From assembly GCA_019637955.1 (NCBI GenBank), contig JAHBUS010000001.1:823542-887541 (forward strand): a DNA stretch of 64,000 nt, read 5' to 3'. A program made the translations under genes and the position numbers. This DNA comes from Pseudobdellovibrionaceae bacterium. Its GTDB lineage: Bacteria > Bdellovibrionota > Bdellovibrionia > Bdellovibrionales > Bdellovibrionaceae. The notes below the pieces were generated by a model. It made no database searches, had not been told where the DNA came from, and worked only from the letters and a program-made list of their open reading frames with translations. How positions within the stretch are numbered: the first letter of the stretch is position 1; every line of letters starts with the position of its first letter. This document shows positions 32,393 through 41,171 of the stretch, piece by piece.

Positions 32393-34468
32393 GTGTTGCG
32401 CATCGTTTTGGTTCTCGCTTGCTTACTCCCGATCTCCACCTGGGCCCAAGAGGATGCCCGCAAATTGAAGCTCGACGGGCGAAAACCGATTCGCCTCGAA
32501 TACATCGCACCGGCCTGGAACAAAGATCCGCGCAAAAACGACCTCTCCGCCGTGATTATTCGAGACTCCCTTTCGGGGCGGGTTGCAAAAGTTGAAATGA
32601 CGGAGACGTCGGAAAACTCATCCATTTTTGTCGGGATCTATCAAATTAATTTTCAAGCGGGCGCCGACTCAACCGCGGACATCACTCCCGAGGTCTACAT
32701 CGCACCCCTGGCCATGATCAACTCGGACCAACACCTCCAGCGCATTTCGAGCTTAATTAAAGAGAACCTTCTTCTGCGCAAACCCTATTTTTTACGTGTT
32801 GAAAAAGGGATTCAGGTGATCTCGGTCTTTGATAGCCGGGCACAAGCGCTGGAAGCCTACCAAACTTACTTGAGAAATTCCGGTGGCAAGCCCTTGGTGG
32901 ACCCCGCCGCCCTTGAAGCTCAACGTCTCGCTCTTAAAAATGCCGAAGAAAAGGCCCGCCTTGAGCAGGCGGCGGCAGCGGCGGCGGCACGAACAAAAAT
33001 CGAAGAAGATGAAAAACGCCACCAAGAGGAGCTTCGCAAACGCGAGGCCTTGCTCAATGAGCAACAGAGGCTGGAACGAAAAGCAAAAGCGGTCAAAATT
33101 GCCGAAGAGGCTTTGGAATTTTACAAAAAGGGAGACGCGAAGTCTGCCGAAGACAAGTTCAATCAGGCGATTGAGTTGGATCCAGAAAATACCAGTTACT
33201 CGTTCCAGTACGGCGTGACTCTTTTCAAAAATGATAAGTACAACCGAGCCATCGTCCTCTTGGACATGGCGACGGGAGAGAATGTCAACGCGAACGAGCG
33301 CGACTATTACAAAGCTCTTTCGCACATGAAACTCCAAGAGTATGAAGAGGGTTATAAAATCTTCACCAGCTTGGAGTCCCGCAACGACAAAGCGACGTCT
33401 TCGCTGGCCGCGTTCTATGCGGGAGTGATCGACTTTCAACGAGAGCGGTTTGATCCGGCGAAACAGCATTTCGAGTACGTTCTCGACAACTCAACGGATC
33501 CCAAAATCGACCAGCAGGCCGAGTCCTACATTGAACAGATCGCCAACGCCAAGCGCTTTGAGGAAATGCGCAAGAAAAGCGTTATTCTTACTTTCAATCT
33601 CGGATTGATGTACGACTCCAATATTTTGTCTGTCTCCGCGGCAAACGCGCCGACGGACTTGGCTGGATACCGTTGGTCGTATGGAGGCTCCATTGAATAC
33701 CGTCCTGTATTCTCGGAAAAGCATGAATTCTCGGGAATTCTCAGCGTCTCTGACTTGTATTCGACGGATCAGAATTTTAAAGCCAAGACTGAGTTTCAGA
33801 ATACCGATCCGTTGATCTTCGGGCTTGTTTTTCCTTACAAATGGAAAGGAACGCTTTTCGACAAACCCGCGCAAGTGGGCCTCACTCCCGGCTACGAGAC
33901 GATTCAGATGAACGCCGACGGAACTGGCGCGCGTGAAAACATCGTCAACTCGACGATTCTGAAGGGCGATGGAACCTTCGTGATGCGTGATGACTGGTTC
34001 GCGAACTACGCCCTCGAGGTTCGGCGCGACAATTCTCTTCTCAAAGATGTGCCGAGCGATGATGTTCAATCTGCCAACAAGATGACCCTGTCGACAACCC
34101 AAACCTTCTTTCAAGACAACAAGAAGACCCGCGCCGTGATTGGCGAAGGTTCCTATGCCATGAACATGGCCGATGGTAAAAATCAAAAATACAATCGTCT
34201 CGAGATCGCCGGCGGCTACCTGATGCCCGCCTTCATGGAGTCGACTCTACTCTCCCGCCTGAACGCTTCGATGTCGAAGTACCCCGATCATGTCACCGGC
34301 CGGGACGACAAGTCGTTGGGATTGACCCTGATTTTGCAAAAACAATGGAGCGAAACTTGGTCGGGAAATCTGATGGGAGCCTTCAATAAAACGGATTCGA
34401 CCCTTGAGGGATACACCTACGACAAATTTGTCATCATGGCGGGAGCCACCTGGACCAACGCGTTCTAA
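32393..34468 (+). CDS. TPR protein with C-terminal outer-membrane beta-barrel
   Basis: 691 residues from a GTG start with GAGGAG 7 nt upstream. Signal peptide (1-18). A beta domain (about 20-140, YIAPAWNKDPRKNDLSAVIIRDSLSGRVAKVEM) is followed by a charged coiled coil (about 175-240, KARLEQAAAAAAARTKIEEDEKRHQEEL) and TPRs (about 240-390). A barrel makes up the C-terminal 300 residues (LTFNLGLMYDSNILSV to ATWTNAF, terminal F). Barrels with N-terminal TPR arms occur in surface-assembly and export systems. It follows FecR, as in some extracellular-structure loci, but the terminator between them suggests separate transcripts. The stop overlaps recO by 4 bp. Confidence 0.82.
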   Translation: MLRIVLVLACLLPISTWAQEDARKLKLDGRKPIRLEYIAPAWNKDPRKNDLSAVIIRDSLSGRVAKVEMTETSENSSIFVGIYQINFQAGADSTADITPEVYIAPLAMINSDQHLQRISSLIKENLLLRKPYFLRVEKGIQVISVFDSRAQALEAYQTYLRNSGGKPLVDPAALEAQRLALKNAEEKARLEQAAAAAAARTKIEEDEKRHQEELRKREALLNEQQRLERKAKAVKIAEEALEFYKKGDAKSAEDKFNQAIELDPENTSYSFQYGVTLFKNDKYNRAIVLLDMATGENVNANERDYYKALSHMKLQEYEEGYKIFTSLESRNDKATSSLAAFYAGVIDFQRERFDPAKQHFEYVLDNSTDPKIDQQAESYIEQIANAKRFEEMRKKSVILTFNLGLMYDSNILSVSAANAPTDLAGYRWSYGGSIEYRPVFSEKHEFSGILSVSDLYSTDQNFKAKTEFQNTDPLIFGLVFPYKWKGTLFDKPAQVGLTPGYETIQMNADGTGARENIVNSTILKGDGTFVMRDDWFANYALEVRRDNSLLKDVPSDDVQSANKMTLSTTQTFFQDNKKTRAVIGEGSYAMNMADGKNQKYNRLEIAGGYLMPAFMESTLLSRLNASMSKYPDHVTGRDDKSLGLTLILQKQWSETWSGNLMGAFNKTDSTLEGYTYDKFVIMAGATWTNAF

Positions 34469-35067
34469 AAGCGTTCCGCGGTCTTCAGGTACGTGTCAAT
34501 CTGGCTGTCGATCCACTTGATTTGCGGCGCGCTGAGAGGCGCCGCGGACTTCGAAGCCAAATCGCTGAGCGACATCTTCAAATACTCGCCCATCCATGGC
34601 TCCACTTCTAAAACGCCTTGGTGGTACAAGAATTTCAATTCAAATTGAGCTTTGGTGGCGACGGTCGAGGGCGCGGTTTGCAGCGCCCGTAGCGTGTGTC
34701 CTAAGAGATCAAAGAGATGATGCGAGTTTTGATCGTTCGGCTGCGCCACCTTGTCGACGATCTGGGCCACCTGCAGGGCCGTCTCGAGACGGTCGTACGA
34801 TGTGCGCAAGCCCTCGAAAGCTTCGATCAGTTTGGCCTCCTCGACCGTCGCAAGCCCATCGGCCTTGGCACTTGGTCGGATCACCGCTTCGACGAAATGA
34901 GTCGGTTCCAAGACGCCGCCGTTAAAACGTTTCTTGCTTTTCAGCGCTCCGCGCGCCAGGCACGAGAGCTTACCGCCTTGAGGCGTGAGGGTCTGCAAGA
35001 TCAAATCCGCTTCCGAGAACTTGGTTCTCTTTAAAATGAAAAAGCGAATCTTCTCCAAAGCGGCCAT
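34465..35067 (-). CDS. recO: DNA repair protein RecO
   Basis: 200 residues. The N-terminal OB fold typical of RecO (FFILKRTKFSEADLILQTLTPQGGKLSCLARGALKSKKRFNG) is followed by the helical domain (YDRLETALQVAQIVDKVAQPNDQNSHHLFDLLGHTLRAL). RecO loads RecA at gaps with RecR. It is shorter than E. coli RecO (242) and lacks an evident zinc-finger cysteine set. Its ATG shares one base with the stop of the upstream unknown gene. Confidence 0.9.
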   Translation of the reverse strand: MAALEKIRFFILKRTKFSEADLILQTLTPQGGKLSCLARGALKSKKRFNGGVLEPTHFVEAVIRPSAKADGLATVEEAKLIEAFEGLRTSYDRLETALQVAQIVDKVAQPNDQNSHHLFDLLGHTLRALQTAPSTVATKAQFELKFLYHQGVLEVEPWMGEYLKMSLSDLASKSAAPLSAPQIKWIDSQIDTYLKTAERF

Positions 35068-36029
35068 CAGTTGGTCCCGGCTCCAGAAAAGTATTTTTGG
35101 ACGGCGGGATGACGCAAAGTCTCGATGGACAGAACCACTAAGCCGCGAATCTCATCGGGCGTGAGCGCGGTTTTCCACCACGAGAGGTCTTGCATCGTCG
35201 CGTTCCAACGGCAAAGCTGTGCGGTGTCGGCCCACGCCGGCGCACCTCCCAAAACTTGAGACTTCCCCGTCAATGTTTCGAGATCCATCAGCACCTGCTC
35301 CCCGGCCCGGTTCGTCGAAGTGACGACGGCGCGGTCCCAAACACGGCTGTCGGTGGCAAGGACCGGCTTAAACCCACCGCCCAAACCGGCTTCGAATTTT
35401 TCGACGGCCGCACGGTCCTCCTGATGTGAAGACAAGCGTTCCTTGATTTGAGTTTCGACTTCTCGCACGTTCCACGCCTGCCAAGGCGCCATTTGCGGTG
35501 GCGTCTTGTAACGAGCGCCCAGAAAAGCCGCGCTCAAGTCCGGTGCGATCGAGCAGAGGCGAACGCTGTAGGGCTTCAGCCCTTCGGTCGCTTCCAGTTT
35601 TCCGTGATGGCTCACGCGAATCGAGAAGATCCGCTTCTGAGTCAAGAGTGTCTCCAGCGCTTCGAAGGCGAATTTTTCGCCCGTGATGGGATGATCTTCC
35701 GGAAAAAAGAACGCGCTGGTCTCCGTTCCGATCGACTCGATGATGCCCTCGGGATTTTGCAGCGAAGCCACCGCGAAGGTTTTGATCTCGTGATTATCCC
35801 GCAAGAGAGGCGCGAGGACGGCCTGCTGACACCAACTCTGCCCCTCGATCACACCGATGGTTTTTTTGTGGCTCAAGAAGCTCGCGGTCGCATTGAAGGT
35901 TTCAAAAAGACCTCCCACCAATCCCTTGGCGACGCGCACCTGAGTGCCGCTCGGACCTGCAGGAACGTTTTTCAAAACGGCTTCGTTCGCCATCTCCCAA
36001 GAATCAGGACGTAAGAAGTCGATTCTCAT
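35067..36029 (-). CDS. Conserved-looking cytoplasmic protein of unknown function
   Basis: 320 residues, no signal peptide. Segments such as KTIGVIEGQSWCQQAVLAPLL, AFFFPEDHPITGEKF and RLCSIAPDLSAAFLGARYKTPPQMAPWQAW recall PLP-enzyme-like alpha/beta folds, but I see no clear lysine motif and do not assign a family. It lies between a hydrolase-like gene (ATGA overlap upstream) and recO (1-bp overlap downstream), so it is co-translated with both. Confidence 0.6.
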   Translation of the reverse strand: MRIDFLRPDSWEMANEAVLKNVPAGPSGTQVRVAKGLVGGLFETFNATASFLSHKKTIGVIEGQSWCQQAVLAPLLRDNHEIKTFAVASLQNPEGIIESIGTETSAFFFPEDHPITGEKFAFEALETLLTQKRIFSIRVSHHGKLEATEGLKPYSVRLCSIAPDLSAAFLGARYKTPPQMAPWQAWNVREVETQIKERLSSHQEDRAAVEKFEAGLGGGFKPVLATDSRVWDRAVVTSTNRAGEQVLMDLETLTGKSQVLGGAPAWADTAQLCRWNATMQDLSWWKTALTPDEIRGLVVLSIETLRHPAVQKYFSGAGTN

Positions 36030-36745
36030 TTGTACTCCTTCAGAGCCGCGTGCCGTCCTAGAAACCCCATCACATCAGCGCGCATTTTCTCGGCGGCCGA
36101 AGCTTCGAAAGACGCTGGCGTTGAGAAGTCCATGAACAGGGCCGTTTTGGCCTCATAAGTTTTGATTTCGGAGGAGATCTTGGACTGCTTCAAGGCGGAT
36201 TCAAATGCCGCGATCTCGCGCGCGTTGCCGCTGTTCTTCGGGTAGGCCAAGAAAAGCTTGGCGCGAATTTTCGCGAGCTCTTGACTCTCGAGCATCGGGT
36301 TGGCCGAAACGAGGGCGGCGGCACGCACCGATTTTTGCCCCCGCAGCCAACGTAAGGAGTGGCTCGCGCCCACACCCCATGACAGCAGGCCAATACGCTC
36401 GGGATCGATGCGCGGCTGCCTCAAGGTTTGCGCCAAAGCGGCCTCAAGAATGATCGCGGTGTTCTCGATCGAGAGCCCGTCACGAAACCGGTTGGCCTCT
36501 TTTTCGTCTTTGGGAATTTTTCCTTCAAAAAGATCGATGGCGAGCACGCCGTAACCCGCCTCCACCCAGCGCTCGATCTCGCGGGTGAAAAAGCTATTCA
36601 CGCCCCGTTCGGAGGTGACAAGCAAAAGGGCCGGAACACGTTCCCCCTCCTTGGGCCAGTGCCAACGTGCTTGCGAACCGGCCTCCCGGCCAAAGGCCAG
36701 ACCAGAAACAAGCAGACTGATGCACAAAAGAAATCGGGCGAACAT
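36026..36745 (-). CDS. Secreted dienelactone-hydrolase-like protein, probably catalytically degenerate
   Basis: 239 residues from the ATG at 36745 (a 249-residue form from 36775 is less likely). Signal peptide to about residue 17. The alpha/beta-hydrolase layout is clear (VPALLLVTSERGVN, YGVLAIDLFEGKIP, IDPERIGLLSWGVGASHSLRWL). The nucleophile elbow reads S-W-G-V-G where dienelactone hydrolases have G-x-C-x-G, and the usual GAxHGF histidine region reads AKTALFMDF. Both catalytic positions therefore appear lost. It may be a binding protein. First gene of the recO unit. Confidence 0.7.
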   Translation of the reverse strand: MFARFLLCISLLVSGLAFGREAGSQARWHWPKEGERVPALLLVTSERGVNSFFTREIERWVEAGYGVLAIDLFEGKIPKDEKEANRFRDGLSIENTAIILEAALAQTLRQPRIDPERIGLLSWGVGASHSLRWLRGQKSVRAAALVSANPMLESQELAKIRAKLFLAYPKNSGNAREIAAFESALKQSKISSEIKTYEAKTALFMDFSTPASFEASAAEKMRADVMGFLGRHAALKEYK

Positions 36746-36774
36746 GCCGTTAGTGTAAACTGGAGCTGATGACA

Positions 36775-37029
36775 ATGTCTCGATTTTTCAAGGCTTTCTC
36801 GTTTGTGGTTTTCTTAAGCTTGGCGCTCGGCGCCCAGGCGCAGACGCCCGTGAAAAACCGCATGGATCTGGATGATCTCACCATCAAAGGTGAGCTGCAC
36901 AATGACGACCGGCTTCTCATCATTTCGCGTCAAAAGAATGAAATGAAAAACTTCGTCAAGTTCCGCACGAACTACCGCGAGGAGATCTTGCAGCAGCTCC
37001 CCAAAACTCAAAAGAAACGAAATTATTGA
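36775..37029 (+). CDS. Small secreted protein next to the gliding motor genes
   Basis: 84 residues from the ATG at 36775 (GGAG box 9 nt upstream); an ATG at 36769 gives 86. Signal peptide to about residue 22 (GAQAQ). The mature part is short and charged: MDLDDLTIKGELHNDDRLLIISRQKNEMKNF. No family is recognised. It is divergent from the hydrolase gene and overlaps the convergent aglS-like stop by 7 bp. Its location suggests, but does not prove, a role with the gliding machine. Confidence 0.6.
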   Translation: MSRFFKAFSFVVFLSLALGAQAQTPVKNRMDLDDLTIKGELHNDDRLLIISRQKNEMKNFVKFRTNYREEILQQLPKTQKKRNY

Positions 37030-37592
37030 ACACCGGTCTCGGTGCCGCTTCCGGTTCCACGCACGGCAAAGTTGATTCCCGTCCAACCCTCGCTGATACA
37101 GGTTTGCATCACGCGTTTAATATAAACGAGCGGCGTGGTTTCATCGGCTTGAATGTTGATCTGCCCTTTGAAAGGCTTATCGGGGCGCTCAACGAGCGCC
37201 ATCTCTTTCATATTTCTCAAAGCCCGAGAGAGCTGCGGAAGGTTGATGTCATTCTCCGTCAATGTCACCGGGTTGCTCCCCACCTGCTCGGTTTCAAGGA
37301 TGACCTGTCCCGATGTCACCGTGATGAGCGGCGCGCTCTCGATGGGACGCGAGTGCTTGGCTTCGGGAAGCTTGAGCTCTTTGGGAATAAAAAAGATCTC
37401 GCCCGTGGCCGAGAAGTTCATCAGCAAGAAGATGACGAGGATCGTGAACATGTCGATCATACTCACGAGCGGCAACTCGGGGACGCCGAACTTGTTGCCC
37501 CCGCCGCCATGACGGCGCTCTCGCAAGGCCTCGAGGTCGTATTTGGGTCTGATATGGTAACCGGGCTTCACCACGGTTTTGCTGCGTTTCAA
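37023..37592 (-). CDS. aglS: ExbD/TolR-family gliding motor subunit (AglS-like)
   Basis: 189 residues. One membrane helix carries the proton-path aspartate (LPLVSMIDMFTILVIFLLMNF), preceded by a basic cytoplasmic tail and followed by a TolR-type periplasmic domain (ITVTSGQVILE to INIQADETTPLVYIKRVMQTC). The start is TTG at 37592 with GGGAG 7 nt upstream; no ATG lies before the membrane helix. It is the third of an AglR-AglQ-AglS-like trio, which in Myxococcus xanthus powers gliding. The Q versus S assignment is by position only. Confidence 0.82.
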   Translation of the reverse strand: MKRSKTVVKPGYHIRPKYDLEALRERRHGGGGNKFGVPELPLVSMIDMFTILVIFLLMNFSATGEIFFIPKELKLPEAKHSRPIESAPLITVTSGQVILETEQVGSNPVTLTENDINLPQLSRALRNMKEMALVERPDKPFKGQINIQADETTPLVYIKRVMQTCISEGWTGINFAVRGTGSGTETGVQ

Positions 37593-37602
37593 ACCGTGCT
37601 CC

Positions 37603-38058
37603 CTAGTGCGTGTTGATCCCGACGTCCGAAAATTCGGCTTCCGCCAAGGCGTCCATCAGTCCGATCAGATTTTTGTAAGGCGCCTGACTGTCACTATGAA
37701 GCGTGACGTCGTGCCGGTCCGGCCAGCGCTGTTTCCAGGTTTGCAAAAGTGCGATCAAGCTCTGATAGTCGGGCTGGCCACCCATAAATGGAAACGACGA
37801 CTTTTGTGGCCCCGCCGCGGCCTCAATCCGATCCTGATAAAGAGACACGCTAAAATCCACGCGATTGGGATCGGGCGTGCTCGGTGCGGAGGCCGCGTTC
37901 GGGTCCGATGCGGTCGTACTCATCGCATCGATCTGCTGCCAAACCGCCGTGATGAGCAAAAAGCAAATCAGCGTCGACAGCAAATCGATGTACGGAACCA
38001 GGTTGAGGTCCGAATTGACGTTTCGCTTATCGCCGCCGCCGACGCCCGAAGCACCCAA
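37603..38058 (-). CDS. aglQ: ExbD/TolR-family gliding motor subunit (AglQ-like)
   Basis: 151 residues. The membrane helix has the proton-path aspartate (DLNLVPYIDLLSTLICFLLITAVW), then a periplasmic domain with DFSVSLYQDRIEAA and VTLHSDSQAPYKNLIGLMDALAEAEF. The start is TTG at 38058 with AGGGAG upstream. The gap to the AglR-like gene is 12 bp and to the next ExbD-like gene 10 bp. It forms a proton channel with the ExbB/TolQ-like subunit. Confidence 0.82.
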   Translation of the reverse strand: MGASGVGGGDKRNVNSDLNLVPYIDLLSTLICFLLITAVWQQIDAMSTTASDPNAASAPSTPDPNRVDFSVSLYQDRIEAAAGPQKSSFPFMGGQPDYQSLIALLQTWKQRWPDRHDVTLHSDSQAPYKNLIGLMDALAEAEFSDVGINTH

Positions 38059-38070
38059 AGGTCCGCTCCC

Positions 38071-38721
38071 TTACCGATTGAACTTGTCTTTATTGGCCAA
38101 AATAAAATTCAGTGTCGTGACCGCCGCTTCGTGCACGTCATCAACGAGCTCCTGCGCGCGCGTCTGGATAAAACCGTAGGCGGCCAGCAGCGGAATCGCG
38201 ACCATCAAACCGAAGGCCGTACAGTTCATCGCCATCGAGATGCTCTTTGAAAGCAGCGTCGCTTTTTCGGCCGGACTCACGCCCGCGACGGCCACGAAGG
38301 CGCCAATCAGACCCGCGATGGTTCCAAGCAAGCCCACGAGCGTCGCCAGATTCGAAAGCAGCGCAAGCAGACTGGTGCGCTTTTCAATGCGCGGGATTTC
38401 ACGCAATGCCACCGCGTCCATGGCGGTTTGCACCTCTTCAACGTCTTTGTGATTGGCGACCGCAAGCAGTCCCGCTTTCACGATGTTGGTAAGAGGGCTG
38501 TTCGTCTGCGAACACACCGCGAGGGCGCGCTCCAAGTTTCCGGCCAGGATCTGTTGGTTCACGCGATTCAAGAAATCGTCTTTCTTGATCGAGCTGGCGG
38601 CGGTGATGTAGCGGATCCGCTCAAACGCGACCGCGGCGCCCAAAAACGAAATTCCTAAAATCGAAAACATGTACAAAGGTTCAATTGCGAAGTTCTTTAA
38701 AATGGACGCGAACAACTCCAT
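38071..38721 (-). CDS. aglR: MotA/TolQ/ExbB-family gliding motor subunit (AglR-like)
   Basis: 216 residues from the ATG at 38721 (GGAG box, spacing 6). Three membrane helices: about 13-33, 122-150 (LLALLSNLATLVGLLGTIAGLIGAFVAV, the conserved channel helix) and 160-185. A cytoplasmic loop lies between the first two. This is the TolQ/ExbB layout, distinct from the four-helix MotA at 27.4 kb. It is the proton-conducting core of the gliding motor with two ExbD-like partners. A 104-bp gap separates it from the FHA/TonB gene upstream. Confidence 0.85.
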   Translation of the reverse strand: MELFASILKNFAIEPLYMFSILGISFLGAAVAFERIRYITAASSIKKDDFLNRVNQQILAGNLERALAVCSQTNSPLTNIVKAGLLAVANHKDVEEVQTAMDAVALREIPRIEKRTSLLALLSNLATLVGLLGTIAGLIGAFVAVAGVSPAEKATLLSKSISMAMNCTAFGLMVAIPLLAAYGFIQTRAQELVDDVHEAAVTTLNFILANKDKFNR

Positions 38722-38825
38722 GCCGACTCCGATGTGTGATGAGAACCCTTTTATTCTATCGGTGCTTGGAGGCTTCGCCAACTGTGCCGGGACGTCGGCT
38801 GGACTAGACCCAGAATGTTCGGGGT

Positions 38826-41171
38826 CTAGAGACGGCCGAAGGGGAATCCGATCGAAGGCGATGTGCCTTGGCCGTTTTTCGCTTTGGGGAATTTGATGGA
38901 CTTCAGAACGCCCTTCACGCATTCACCCAACGAGTCGCCGCCATTGACGGAGTTCTTTTTAAGGCGCGTGGCGCTCACGTGGCCATCGGGCTCGATGTCC
39001 CATTCGAACTCCATACGTCCCGAAAGATTGGGATTCGACAACAGACTTTTTTCGTAACAATGCTGAACATCGGGCAAATGTTTCTGCACGACGCGCATCA
39101 CTTCATCGCGGGTCAAACCATCCGAGACGCCGGTGCCCGCCAGCTGAGGCTGTCCCACGACGGCGCCCGCAATGCCGCGGCTTCCGGCTTTACCGGCCAG
39201 GCCTTGCGTGCCGTAGCCATTTCCTCCGGTTGAGGCATTGCCTTTGGTTTGAACCCCACCCGTTCCGGTGCCGGCCGGAAGGCGTGCGCCGCCCGAAGGA
39301 ACACCTTGGCCAAACTCCGAAGTCGAGACGGCGCTCGCGCCCTGAGTGGCTTTTCCATTTTTGCTGATTTGAATATTTTGTTTCGCCGCTGTTTTGTCGT
39401 TCGCGGCGCCCACTTCACCCAACGCCGCGAGGGCGCCGAGCGACTCGACCTTCACCGGAGGAGGCGCGGGCGTCGAGACGACGACGGGTTCAGGATTGGG
39501 ATTGGGGGCCGGTGACGCGGGTCCCGCCTCCGCACCCTTCGAAGGCTGTTTGCTGGGAGGACCAGTCACGATTTTTGATGGTCTTTCCGCTTCGGGGCCC
39601 TTTTTAGGATTGTTCACCGGTGCGGCCGGGACATCCTTGACGGGCTTTTTGACCACGATCGGCCATTTGTTTTGTTTTGCGAGTTGTTTCGGAAGTTCCG
39701 TCGGTTTCGGCGGGGTCTTCACGCGCTCCACTACCTTGGGAGGCTTGGGCGGAGGATCCGGTTTTTTCACGGGCTGAGGTTTCGGCGGCTCGGTTTTCGC
39801 CACGGCGGGTGGCGGCGGTGTCGGAACCGGTGCGGGCGTGGGCGCGGGAGTTGGCTCCGCTTTGGGAACCGGCTCGACCAAGAGACGCGCGTAGCGCTCG
39901 GGAACGTTCTTAATCTTGGGAACATTTTTGGGTGCGGGCGCGGTGATGATCAAAAGCGCGGCAAGAATCGCGTGCACGATCGAAGAGCCGATCAACGCGG
40001 CCTTGATGGCGGCATCGGGCTCAACGGGCTTACGCGTGGTGAGCTGAGGCGTCGCCGGGATGTAGCGCATGAAGAGCTGCAAACCGTTGCCGAGGTCGAT
40101 CTGCAAGACCTCTCCGTTTGCAAAGCTCACCACAAAACCCGATCCGCGCGAGCGTGCGACCTGCGCACCGAGCAAGCTCTCTTGCCCATACACCTGCCCG
40201 TCCGACTTCAGAATCGAAAAGCTCGGACCTTGCGGGATAAAGCAATGACTCGCTTCGAAGTCGACTTGCGCGAGCTTCCAGCCTTGCGGAAGCGTGGGGA
40301 TGCGGATCGAAGCCATGCTGCTCGATCCGATGGTGACCTTTTCCGAGGGCTCAAACTCCTGAACGTCGACGATTTGGTCGTGCCAGAGAACGACGGCTTC
40401 CAGACATTTGTGCGCCCCTTTGATCGCGTCGGGGTGCACGCCGGTCATCGACCGGTGCCGATCGAAAGCTTCCGAAGCTGTTGGCGTCATCACGGCCAGT
40501 GCGGGTCCGCTCTGCAGAACGGCCTCGTTCCAACCGCCCGTCGTTTTGCGAGTGGCGGTCTTGGTTTTTGTCTTAGCGGTCTTCACCGTTTTCGGCGCGC
40601 TATTTGAGGTTTGCGTGCGTCGCGAGATCGACGGTTGAGAGGGGCGCGACGTCTGATCCGGAATGGACGGCATCGACGCCCGGGGCCGGGGCGGCGGCGA
40701 TGACGACCGCGGCGGAGGAATGAGCGGTGAGATCACCGTGTCCACGGCATCTTGTCCATGAGCGCCCGGCTGCGTGTTGCTCAAGAGCTGAATCTCGATG
40801 TTGAGCGCGTCGATGACAAAGCTCATTTTCTCGAGGATCGGAAATTTTCCGTTGGCCTCTCCACCGATGATCAAACCGTTGCGGCTCCCGAGATCCACCA
40901 AATAAAAGTGACCGAACTCTTCGATCACTTGGCAGTGCGTGCGCGAGATAAACGGAAACTCGAGGATGAGATCGCAGCCCGGCTGGCGCCCCAAAATCAC
41001 GGGCCCCTTGTCGAAAGCTTTGGTCAAAAGGCGTTCACCGTTTTTTGAAACGGTGATCACGATCTGACGGCTAAATGAGGTTTTGGGTGCCTGGCTCACT
41101 TGAGGAACTATTCGGAATTTCTTCAGTGAATCTCGAGAGTTCGATGCGCTTTCGTCGCGATTACAGGACAC
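38826..41171 (-). CDS. gltG: FHA- and TonB-domain gliding protein (GltG-like)
   Basis: 781 residues, GTG start overlapping the upstream TPR gene by 11 bp. FHA domain at about 35-125 with GRQ (61), SRTH (76-79) and RNG (97-99), the phosphothreonine-binding residues. A second beta domain lies at about 255-375 (CLEAVVLWHDQIVDVQEFEPSEKVTIGS). A membrane helix (about 390-410), a Pro-rich periplasmic spacer (430-580) and a TonB-like C-terminal domain (about 690-781, VVQKHLPDVQHCYEKSLLSNPNLSGRMEFEWDIEPDG) follow. This is the GltG/AgmX plan of Myxococcus gliding: it senses cytoplasmic phosphorylation and reaches the outer-membrane complex across the periplasm. Confidence 0.85.
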   Translation of the reverse strand: MSCNRDESASNSRDSLKKFRIVPQVSQAPKTSFSRQIVITVSKNGERLLTKAFDKGPVILGRQPGCDLILEFPFISRTHCQVIEEFGHFYLVDLGSRNGLIIGGEANGKFPILEKMSFVIDALNIEIQLLSNTQPGAHGQDAVDTVISPLIPPPRSSSPPPRPRASMPSIPDQTSRPSQPSISRRTQTSNSAPKTVKTAKTKTKTATRKTTGGWNEAVLQSGPALAVMTPTASEAFDRHRSMTGVHPDAIKGAHKCLEAVVLWHDQIVDVQEFEPSEKVTIGSSSMASIRIPTLPQGWKLAQVDFEASHCFIPQGPSFSILKSDGQVYGQESLLGAQVARSRGSGFVVSFANGEVLQIDLGNGLQLFMRYIPATPQLTTRKPVEPDAAIKAALIGSSIVHAILAALLIITAPAPKNVPKIKNVPERYARLLVEPVPKAEPTPAPTPAPVPTPPPPAVAKTEPPKPQPVKKPDPPPKPPKVVERVKTPPKPTELPKQLAKQNKWPIVVKKPVKDVPAAPVNNPKKGPEAERPSKIVTGPPSKQPSKGAEAGPASPAPNPNPEPVVVSTPAPPPVKVESLGALAALGEVGAANDKTAAKQNIQISKNGKATQGASAVSTSEFGQGVPSGGARLPAGTGTGGVQTKGNASTGGNGYGTQGLAGKAGSRGIAGAVVGQPQLAGTGVSDGLTRDEVMRVVQKHLPDVQHCYEKSLLSNPNLSGRMEFEWDIEPDGHVSATRLKKNSVNGGDSLGECVKGVLKSIKFPKAKNGQGTSPSIGFPFGRL

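Noticed and set aside
37023..38721. Tol-Pal or Exb-TonB uptake operon
   Set aside because: No tolA, tolB, pal or TonB-receptor gene follows. The neighbours are FHA-TonB, TPR and paired-barrel genes, as in Agl/Glt gliding systems.
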